From the NCBI GenBank assembly GCA_033964015.1, contig CM066923.1, positions 22,059,739 through 22,123,738 on the forward strand: a DNA stretch of 64,000 bases, given 5' to 3'. The notes beneath the pieces were generated by a model that was not told the origin of the DNA, made no database searches, and was given only the letters and a program-made list of their open reading frames with translations. The position numbers were made by a program, and so were the translations under genes. The stretch is from Scolanthus callimorphus. Its lineage: Eukaryota > Cnidaria > Anthozoa > Actiniaria > Edwardsiidae. Below, in pieces: positions 56,030 through 64,000 of this stretch (position 1 is its first letter; every line of letters starts with the position of its first letter).

Positions 56030-56452
56030 CCGGGGGGGGGGGGGGGGGGGTTCTCCCAAGTAAGAGTGATAGGGGTGCTCGTCGGGACATCGGAAAATAT
56101 ACCCTAAAAAATACCAGGACAAAAAAAATCCACCCCCTAAAAAATACCTTATAAAACAAAATAACCCCTAAAAAATACCAACAATAAACCCTTTTTGTGA
56201 TTGTTTATTGTTTCTTATCTCAAAACAGGCCATTTTGTAGAGCTATAAATGAAGAAAGAAAGCCAGAAAACGTTTTGCTTGGTTTGTGACCCTTTCATTC
56301 ATTTGCGTACCCTAAAAAATACCATTTATTAGTGAAAACCACAACGTTTCTCCGATACACCCTAAAAAATACCGGAGAGTCGATTTTGACCCCTAAAAAA
56401 TACGACGAGCACCCCTATCAGGTCGACATGTGAAGACCCCCCCCCCCCCCGG
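56030..56452. mobile_element. hAT-like MITE with 8-bp TSD
   Basis: Starts CCGGGGGG and ends CCCCCCGG, flanked by TATCAGCC at 56,022-56,029 and 56,453-56,460. Subterminal GATAGGGGTGCTCGTCG is mirrored near the right end. CCCTAAAAAATACC occurs six or more times inside. This organisation parallels 1,859-2,255 (G-run tip, 8-bp TSD, A6-TACC words) despite different sequence. Confidence 0.9.
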
Positions 56453-57179
56453 TATCAGCCACTCAAAATCAACATGAAAAACTTAAAAAGCGCAAAAGCC
56501 TTCAGAATGTGTAGAAACGCCTTAAATAACAAATGTGTGTTTCCAAAAATATCCATACTTACTTTGCATTAATACTACCTACTATTGTACATACACACCC
56601 CCATTGGTGTGTTTTGTGAGAAATAAAGACTATATTTTGTATCTGTATCTGTTATTGACGGGGATCTATAGGGATGTATTTTTTTTTTCATGGCGACGGT
56701 ATTCCTTCCTTTGTGATGGACCTGAGAGGGAAGCAACCGACTGTTTCCTAGAATGCACATTGTTTGGTTCCAGAAATTATCCATACCCCCCCTATGGGAG
56801 GGATTGGAAATTCAGAGGGGTGGGGGGAGGTCAATTTACCTAAATACTGGTGTTTTTTTTGGGAAATTCCATAGAGGTGGAGGGGTCACTTTTCAACACC
56901 CTTCCGTGGAGGGGGTATGGATATTTTTTTGCAACCACACATAAATACAAAAATCAGAACAAAGTGAAAATCCATTTATTATGAAAGTCAAGCTTTAAAA
57001 AAACACTCTTCATATACATGCTGTATGTAATGGTTGTTCCCTCCTTTATATCGAATAATTCTGGGCACAGACCATTAGAATCTAATAGTTTAGATAGTTT
57101 AGGGGGCAGGATACAGCAAACAGTTTAGTTTTCAGGGCATTTTTGTAAGAATGTATTCTGTCCTCACTGCAAGCCTCCT

Positions 57180-57378
57180 CCCCCCCTAAAACTGGTCTGG
57201 GGGGCCCACCCTCCCCCCCCTTTCTCGGAAATTTTCCCATACATTTACTGTATTTGCTGGAGAAAATTTGCGCATTTTCGTCTTATGTTTTCACTATCTG
57301 CCCCCCCCCCCCCCCCCCCTTCAGAAATTCCTGGCTACGCCGCTGCCCCCCCTTTTTTAAATCCTGGATCCACCCCTG
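57180..57378. mobile_element. Poly-C repeat family member, copy 2
   Basis: TTTCTCGGAAATTTTCCCAT, GTTTTCACTATCTGCC, a run of about 20 C's and AAATTCCTGG repeat the module seen at 20,316-20,493. Confidence 0.7.
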
Positions 57379-57479
57379 GGAGGTCACTCCCAGAAAACAA
57401 AATCACCTTCCATGCATTGTTCTCATTCCTAGAAGTTTAGCCCTACTTTAAAAGAAAATGAATGGAACGCATTTTGACA

Positions 57480-57700
57480 TTTGCCATTTCAGACAGACAG
57501 ACAGACAGATTTATTTGGCACCTTATACAAGAACAGTACATAACTGTTGGTCCAAATAATTTGATAAAACACACACTATTTACATATTATAAATATTTAG
57601 AAGCACTTAACCTTTTAGTATCATTTGCCATTTCAATTTGTGCTAGCAATCAGTCATCCCCCCCCCCCCCCCCCCCACCCACACACACACACTGAAGGGA
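57480..57700 (-). mobile_element. LINE 3' tail (probable)
   Basis: On the minus strand, GGTGCCAAATAAATCTGTCT with four CTGT units has the typical form of a LINE 3' end. The plus-strand pair ATCTGTCTGTCTGTCTTACA near 57,820 could be its opposite-strand relative. No coding part is present. Confidence 0.4.
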
Positions 57701-57989
57701 TTGGAAATTAGAAAAGACATTTTACTGGTACATAATTATATCTGTATAATTATGCTTCTCACTTTTTAAATAAGTTATAATTGGACCTGTTTCACCAATG
57801 TACACTTATGCATACAATATCTGTCTGTCTGTCTTACAGGGGAGGGGGTCAATTTACCTGATCAAGGCTCGAGACTCATAGTTTCTGGCTTTTTCCACCA
57901 AAAACATTTCTATTGATTGCAATGCATAGGATTTTATACCAAGCTGTTTGCATTCTAAAATAATAGCATGTTCAATAAGAGCATGTTTA

Positions 57990-58064
57990 CAGCCACCCAG
58001 ACCGGTGTCACACTGTGCTCTCCCCCATCGGGAGAGCTTAGCGTGACACTGGTCTGGGCGGCTG
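57990..58064. repeat. 75-bp hairpin
   Basis: CAGCCACCCAGACCGGTGTC, continuing to GCTCTCCC, pairs with GGGAGAGC through GACACTGGTCTGGGCGGCTG across a 5-bp loop. Confidence 0.8.
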
Positions 58065-58427
58065 CGAGGAGACTAGAACAACTTATGCAGATGAGTTAGA
58101 ATATTGACATCATGAATTATTAAGGACCAAAGTCATGAGCAAATTACCTACTTATTTGCCAGTTCTCCACACACACCTTTTTATCTGTGCAATTAAAATA
58201 ATATTTTTCCTGACAGGCACGCCTCTGAGATAAGTATTTTTGCAGGAGACTGAACATTTATTGACTAATTATATAGCCAGCTCGAAATCCCATTGTGCCG
58301 GCAGATCGATTTTTCTTGAATCGTCCAATTATTTTTTAACTGGATCGCGCGCGCTCTAATTGGACAGTTCGCGCTGAAATTGGACAGTTTGGGTTTGAAC
58401 ATTGATGTTATATAATTAATAAATAAC

Positions 58428-58566
58428 AGGACTCCATGCTTGTCCAATTAAGAAAAAATGGATGATTCCTCGGAACTCCAAATTGGACTCGGCCTGCGGC
58501 CTCGTCCAATTTTGGAGTTCCTCTGAATCATCCAATTTTTTCTTAATTGGACAGCATGGAGTCCTA
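58428..58566. repeat. 139-bp near-perfect palindrome
   Basis: Arms of about 68 bp (AGGACTCCATGC, TTGTCCAATTAAGAAAAAAT, GATGATTC, GGAACTCCAA) mirror each other around GGCCTGCGGCC. The word TCCAATT/AATTGGA recurs just upstream (58,320-58,390). It is a foldback repeat able to extrude a cruciform. Confidence 0.85.
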
Positions 58567-58946
58567 TTATATATACATATTGGTTGCCATTTTTTGTCTA
58601 GAGTTTTTTGATTATGATTGCAAATTCAAGTGCAGAAGTGGGAGGAACTATCAACTATCAAATTTATTAACTTTCAACAGAATTGGCTCAAAATGTATTT
58701 TACAGTAGGGTAAAATAGATTTCTTTCATTCTATCAGAGTAACTTATAAGCTTACCATTTTTTTTAGGAAAAACATTTTGTGAACACTATTTTAAAGCTT
58801 AAGTTTAACAATTATTTCTCCCTTCTTCCCATATTTTGCGCAAAGTATTAGTAATTATAAAAAAATATGGTTCTTGGTATCGCTTGCAAGCCGTCCTACT
58901 CTAGTGCAAGCTTCCAGTAACTTATTTTACTTGTTTTTTGGATAAT

Positions 58947-59275
58947 GTGAGAACCTCCTTGTGGAAGATGCCATTTTCTACCAAACCTCCTTTTGACGGA
59001 TGTCGCTTTATCTTTATACATGTAAAATCCTTCTGCTGATGAATCTGGCTCAAATTGGCACATCTTAATTGTACACATAAACGATTGGACATAAATGCAA
59101 TATCTCAGTTGGTTTTTCTTGATTCTTAGCCAACACACTGCATATAAATCAGCAAAATAGTGGTAAAGTAGCGAGAGGACCGTAGGCCGCCATGTTGTTT
59201 TCCGACGATTTCCGAACCTTTCCGAAGTTACCTCCCGAAGTAGTCCCGAAGATCACCTCCTTCTGAAGGATGACA
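58947..59275 (-). mobile_element. Right terminal inverted repeat of the 6.2-kb element
   Basis: Inverse of 53,064-53,381, ending CCTCCTTCTGAAGGATGACA. The last 50 bp differ more from the left arm (CTTCGGGACTACTTCGGGAG versus GAGAGGGACTAGTTCCGAAG) while the inner part is close to identical. No clear target duplication was found beyond the tips. Confidence 0.9.
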
Positions 59276-60476
59276 TCTAGCCACGACCTACCCAAAAGAC
59301 GGTGAGATACTCGTGAGGGCCTAGCCTCCTCGTCTCCATGCTCCTAGTGTCAGCTCCATGATGCTTTGCGCACCCAAACCATGATTTCCAATATGGCGGC
59401 CGCTCTTCAAGCCCGCCGAGTAGCCTCCATCATCTGAAATACACAGGGGTCGCGGAGGGGGTGGGGCTGTTAGGGCTACTTTACCAGAAACGGTCATACA
59501 TTTCTTGTACTATTTAGCCCTACCACTTTCGTGATAGAGTTTTTGATTCTTCCTTACAGCCCCACCACTTGACGCATGCTCCACGGCCTGTGATACATCG
59601 CTCAAGTTACCTGTCTCCCTAACTCTGCACTCCAGAAGCAAATCCTGTTCCGATCTAACAAAAAGCCATATAGCCGAGATCCCTGGAAAAAATACGAATC
59701 GTTGACAGGCCTTCCCAAGATACAGCATCAACGAGAACTATGCAGGACAAGGAAAGGCTCTATTCAGTTCTTCGCACGCCCCTCATGTCAAGCTGTGCTC
59801 ATCGAGTCTATTTTCACATTCTTGGGTGTTTGGCGAGCTTTGTCTGAACCTTTGGTCCAGAAAAAAAAACGATGTTGGGTGAGCAAAAAGGTGATAAAAA
59901 GATTGCGTGCGGTAGACCATCAGAAATTTGAGTGCAGTGACAACTTTTTGCGTATGATTTTTTTTTTCGGCGATCAGATATGATTTTTTTTTTCGGCGAT
60001 CAGATTGTAAGTATTTTTCTTTCGGACTTTTTTTTCTTTCTTGGATCTGTGCAATAATTTTTTTTTGAAAGATTGGCCTTGCATTAATTATTAAATTAAT
60101 TGGTGCTTACACGCATCGACTAAATGTCCTGGTGTTTTTCCTTTCTTTATGACACAATGCCAAACTTGAATTTGGCAATGACGGAGTCAATTAGCAGAAT
60201 AAGGCTAAACCAATTTCCTGGTTATTGAGGATCTTCGTCAGGTCGCTATTTTTGAGCGATAGTGGTCCTTCGATAGTCCTGCCGAGCGTGGAGCATTTCG
60301 AGGGTCAAAAGCCCGTACATAGCCTGGAGAAAATACATTATTTTTCGCATTCTCTCTTAAAAAATCGTAGTTATAAATTTACGTAGTTGTAATCAAACCA
60401 ACGTACTTACACTGAACAGCAAAACGACCCTAAGCAGGTAAACTCAAATTCCATAGCTCCTGTGTTTCCCCGTGCC
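59276..60476. other. Upstream region of the last gene
   Basis: It contains a GGCGGCCGC patch (59,395), an ACCATCAGAAATTTGAGTGC motif with poly-T words like those of the G-tract MITEs (59,918-60,060), and AT-rich DNA. There is no supported exon, although a minus-strand ATG at 60,454 with a donor-like GTAAGT at 60,411 might start a divergent transcript. Confidence 0.35.
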
Positions 60477-60624
60477 ATGGGAACAAAGTATCAAAGGCTA
60501 GTTCCTATGCCGAGAAAAGAGAATTTCAACGAGAAACCGAAACAGATGGAATGGCGATCCAAAGCTAAAACGAAAGATGTGGCGGCCGCTATAGGTTCGC
60601 GAAACGGGGACACATTTTACCAAG
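60477..60624 (+). CDS. Exon 1 of a two-exon gene for a disordered basic protein
   Basis: ATG at 60,477 in the context GTGCCATGG opens 49 codons (MGTKYQRLVPMPRKENFNEK..., TKDVAAAIGSRNGDTFYQ) and ends in phase 1 at a consensus donor, CCAAG/GTAAGT. It joins exactly in phase to the acceptor at 62,529, creating GGT then ATGTCACCAGCC. The product is basic with no recognisable domain; see the exon 2 entry. Confidence 0.7.
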
Positions 60625-61700
60625 GTAAGTTCATTACGTAACACCCATGCCTTGGTTATAAGATATCATTGTATAATTTTCCATCGTGTGTACTTTTTAT
60701 CAAAAAGGGTATAACAGAGTTCTAGTTGTTTTGAAAGGCGCAATTTTAAATCATAAAATTAATAGAGAATGCGAAAAAAAAAAGAATATGATATCCAAAG
60801 CTAAAACAAAAGATGTGGCGGGAGCTCTCTAGGTTCGCGAAACGGGGGCAAATTTTACCAAGGTAAGTTCATTACGTAACACGAATCCTTTAGTTAAAAT
60901 ATCATTGTATAATTTTCCATCGTATGTACTATTTTTTTTTTTCAAAAAGGGTAACAGAGTTATAGTTTTTTGAAAAGCGCAATTTTGTGGCGGGCGCTTT
61001 CTAGCACTCTAGGTTCGTGAAACGAGGGCAAATATTGCCGAGGTAAAATTGATTACGCAACACGCATCCTTTGGTTAAAACATCATTGTATAAATTTTAT
61101 TTTTTTCAAAAATTGTAACAGAGTTCTAGGTGTTTGAAAGTCATACAATTAATAGAGAACGCGAAACAAATGAATAGGATGTCCAAAGCTAAAACGAAAG
61201 AGGTGGCGGCCGCTATAGGTTCGTGAAACGAGGGCAAATATTGTCGAGATAAGTTCATTACGTATCATTGTATAATTTTCCATCGCGTGTGTACTTTTTT
61301 ATCAAAAAGGGTAACAGAGTTCTAATTGTTGGAAAGGCGCAATTTTAAACCATACAATTAATAGAGAACGCCAAACACATGAGTAGGTCCAAAGCTAAAA
61401 CCAAAGATGTGGCGGGTGCCCTCTAGCACTCTAGGTTCGCGAATCGAGGGCACATTTTGCCGAGGTAGAGTTGATTACGTAACATGCATCATTTGGTTAA
61501 AATGTCATTGTATAATTTTCCATCGTATGAACTTTTTTTTCAAAAGGGTAACAGAGTGCTAGCTGTTTTGAAAGACGCTATTTAAATCATACAATTAGAG
61601 AACGCCAAACACACGAGTAGAAGGAGGTACAAAGCTAAAAACCAAAATATGACGGGCACTCTAGGTTCGCGACAAGATGACAGAGTTTGGCAATGTAATG
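60557..61700 (+). repeat. Tandem duplication of the exon-1 end and its splice site
   Basis: The last 65 bp or so of exon 1 plus about 150 bp of intron recur about six times (starts near 60,557, 60,793, 60,985, 61,181, 61,387 and 61,627) at 190-240 bp intervals. Each later copy keeps recognisable TCCAAAGCTAAAAC, GTGGCGG, GGTTCGCGAAAC and, in most, AGGTAAGTTCATTACG-like donor sequence. Frames in the copies are broken (for example TCG TGA), so they are decoys and not extra exons. Confidence 0.85.
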
Positions 61701-62529
61701 CCAATGCTTTGGTTAGGACATAATTGCTTAATTTTCCATCGTGTGTTCTGCTTTTCAAAAATTGTGTGTTCTGTTTTTCAAAAAGGGTAATAGAGTTGTA
61801 GTCGTTTGAAAGGTGCACGTTTAAATCATACTGCTATTTCGTTCGACCGCCGAGTGTGCTTAAAAAAATACAGCGCAGTTATCCGTTGTGCGCAGCTATG
61901 CAACTATTTTAGCTCTTATTTACTTGTTTTGTGGCATTTTTGACTCCTTATGGCTGTGCACTTTTATCCCTCCTTCAATGCTGGCAAAATTTCCAACTTG
62001 TATTTTCATGGCAAAAAGGAAAGTCAACAAATTACACTCTACTCAATTACCATTATAGAGTTACGTATGTTATGTTCAGTGAATCGCTATGAGATTGGCG
62101 GATTTCAGATGAATGTAGAAAACAAAAATGCAAAGTAAATACAATTTGCCAATCAGTAAACGAAACTTATTCAATAACCAACCAACCAGGAGGCGAAGTA
62201 ATTACGACTTGTGTTAAGTCGTGACCCAAGGAGACACTGACATTGAAGGAAATTAAACGTTAAAATTAAAGTGAGCATTTTTTTTTTGCAATCTCATTGG
62301 CTGGGAGAACAAAGTCACGATGCTCAGCCAATCGCTGGCCATCGTTACGGGACGATACTACTCGTGATTGAGATGCGCAGAACAGCTGCGCAGTTACGTG
62401 ACAGGCTCCATTTAAAACATCAAGAATTCGCCGGTGGCGCTCAACCAATCAGAAGCGGGAAAATATGTTGAATGAATGATAAAGAGAATGATTCATATGT
62501 CAAATGATTCTTCTCTTATTATAATACAG

Positions 62530-63911
62530 GTATGTCACCAGCCACCACCAACAATAGTGATGCAAGGGGATATCGGCAAGAAAGTGGACAAGGCCCTCCG
62601 AAACAGCAACCACACTTTCCTACTTCCAATCAGCAGTCCCATCCGCACCAACAGCACGTAAAAAACAAGCCACAAAAGCAAAGAGAGAATGATAGCAACT
62701 GACCAGCAGAATCACGAAGAAAAACACTATTCAACTAGATCGCCTCTGGGAAAAGATGAACAGATCAATATCAGTTCTTCTGGGAGCTTCCAAGACAGTA
62801 AGGGACGACGTCCAAACACGAAGCTTCCACCGATTGTTCACCCCACCTTGCCTACGTTGCCTGCTCTTAACCAAATCCCTACAGGTTCAAAGAGCAAGAA
62901 GCCGATGAACAGCGATGGCAATAACGCTAGGCGAGTATACAAACCAGGAAATCAGTCGTTGGGATTTGGTGGAATGGAAGGAAAGAGCACGAGTCTTGCA
63001 GTAACGAAGTATTTTCTTCTGCGGAAGACGAATTTCAGGGACCTGTAACAGACGGCCAAGGGGACTACCTTCGCCATATACAGAAATTCCACTTTGAACA
63101 AGAAACACCGGAACAAGAAAACCAAAGATTGCAGTTCCAGTCTGGTAAAATGGCTGCAGTTTCCTCCAAAAAGAGAAGAAGTGGTATTATTAAAGAAGTT
63201 GAAATGATAGGCCCGGCCGAGGAGCGATGTAGTTCGAGGTTCAACGTCAAAAAAGGATTCGGGCGACCGAAGATTCAGTCTTATGCCTCTGGTATACAAC
63301 TACCCCAGCAGGGTGTAGAATCTATCCGAGATTCGGAACAGCAGAAAAACTGCCAAAGGCCCTTATCAATTGATGATTTCGAAAACCTTACTTCTCCCCA
63401 AAACAGAGGTCGCCATCAAACATGGTCAGCAAAAGACAGGAGGTTTCGAAATTCCGACAGGAACCTTCCGCAAACAAGGTCTGTCGGCGAATTTGCTCAC
63501 CAGCTTCCAGCTACAGTAGATAAGCCGTCTACACCAGCGGAGATCGAAACTGACGGAAGAGCCGCTAATGACAGGTCAATGTGGAGCATGGCGAAAGCGG
63601 TGCAGAGAAAACCAGAGCCCAAATACAATGTCTATGATTTTATTCTGGCGGAAAACAAAGCACAGGCGAAGAAGACGAAAAAAGACGGGCAAGACGGAAG
63701 AGCCGCTAATGCTAAGTCAATGCAGAGCATGGGAAAAGCGATGCAGAGAAAACCAGCGCCCAAATACAATGTGTATGATTTTATACTGGCGGAAAACAAA
63801 GTAGATTCGGAGAATAAAGCAGAGGCGGAGACAAGAGCACCAGTAGAGACTCCTAGACAAATGATCAGAAAAGGCATGCAAGACATTCAAAACTTTCTGC
63901 GGCGTTTATAA
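62530..63911 (+). CDS. Exon 2 of the disordered basic protein, with two apparent frame breaks
   Basis: It begins after TTATTATAATACAG (acceptor at 62,529). The frame reads MSPATTNNSDARGYRQESGQ, a Q/P/H-rich stretch to AAAAAAC (62,660-62,666), where one base fewer in the A-run lets it continue as KERMIATDQQNHEEKHYSTR... Near 62,982 an extra A in GGAAAG would join GGMEGK to EHESCSNEVFSSAEDEFQGP, which is open to TAA at 63,909. The total would be about 500 residues with exon 1. The C-terminus carries two 47-residue repeats (63,552-63,692 and 63,693-63,833; DGRAAN..SM.SM.KA, KYNVYDFILAENK) and ends MIRKGMQDIQNFLRRL. No known domain recognised. The homopolymer position of both breaks suggests assembly indels. 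Confidence 0.6.
63552..63833 (+). repeat. In-frame 141-bp coding duplication
   Basis: Two consecutive 47-codon repeats share GACGGAAGAGCCGCTAAT at their starts and KYNVYDFILAENK near their ends. The copies are exactly 141 bp apart and diverge in the charged spacer, so this is a coding duplication. The conserved core YNVYDFILAENK may be a short linear binding motif. Confidence 0.9.
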
Positions 63912-64000
63912 CTATATGATGCGCTTAGAGTCGCATGTGGGATGCATTCTACTTCACGCTCAAAGAGCACAGTACTATATCCTCACTGCATACTATTGTT

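Larger units (their letters stand above)
53382..58946. mobile_element. Interior of the 6.2-kb TIR element, no transposase
   Basis: The interior is a patchwork: a degraded inverted-repeat MITE (about 53,637-53,985), a run of more than 50 G's (54,182-54,245), the satellite (54,460-55,950), a fresh MITE (56,030-56,452), possible LINE tails (about 56,640 and 57,490), repeat modules (56,790-56,935; 57,180-57,378) and two hairpins. No transposase-like frame is present, so the element is non-autonomous and a sink for other insertions. Confidence 0.7.

Overview
This is eukaryotic, AT-rich, repeat-dense DNA with short GT-AG introns. It is most likely from a marine invertebrate, and an anthozoan such as a stony coral is my best guess. 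The guess rests on the mix of hairpin MITEs, poly-G/C-tipped inverted-repeat elements, a tRNA-derived SINE, hammerhead ribozymes and LINE fragments; no single marker gene proves it. Most long open frames here are repeat artefacts. The real genes are mostly split into exons too short to stand out as ORFs, so I assembled them from splice signals, matching intron phases and protein motifs.

The centrepiece is a large minus-strand locus running from about 35,050 down to 16,237. A 5.4 kb coding block (33,610-28,242) carries a winged-helix-like start, five to six acidic 50-residue repeats, a zinc-finger-like CxxC/HxxxxxH segment, a PCNA-binding (PIP-box) motif, a transposase-like region and a chromodomain. 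It ends in a strong 5' splice site and joins in phase to nine small exons (27,779-22,650) that together encode a complete ubiquitin-specific protease (USP, C19) domain. Two linker exons (22,216-21,506) lead to eight exons (21,134-16,237) that encode a SUMO/ULP1-type (C48) protease domain with His, Asp, Gln and Cys all present. The last exon is unresolved. If transcribed as one message, this would be a chromatin-reading, transposase-derived protein with both a deubiquitinase and a deSUMOylase-like domain, an architecture I do not recognise. The large block contains two frame breaks, each at a short homopolymer, so they may be assembly indels and not decay.

Left flank (1-16,200): tandem repeats, a minus-strand hammerhead-like motif (1,627-1,675), an 8-bp-TSD MITE (1,859-2,255), two paralogous copies of a segment encoding a 72-residue single-span membrane protein (3,026 and 11,457), a possible small plus-strand gene (4,482-5,855), several inverted-repeat MITEs, a SINE and two minisatellites.

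Right of the big gene (35,500-53,000): two copies of an unnamed repeat family, a 162-bp satellite (37,090-39,475), a broken LINE reverse transcriptase (40,985-41,556), a segmental duplication (42,140-44,700 versus 45,800-46,930) whose two copies preserve occupied and empty transposon sites, three predicted minus-strand exons (48,661-47,170), a well-formed type I hammerhead ribozyme (50,701-50,746) and a 1.6 kb minisatellite.

Far right (53,064-64,000): a 6.2 kb element bounded by about 320-bp terminal inverted repeats, whose tip sequence is the same motif amplified in its internal satellite, followed by a two-exon plus-strand gene (60,477-63,911) for a disordered protein. The end of that gene's first exon, with its splice site, is tandemly re-duplicated in its own intron.
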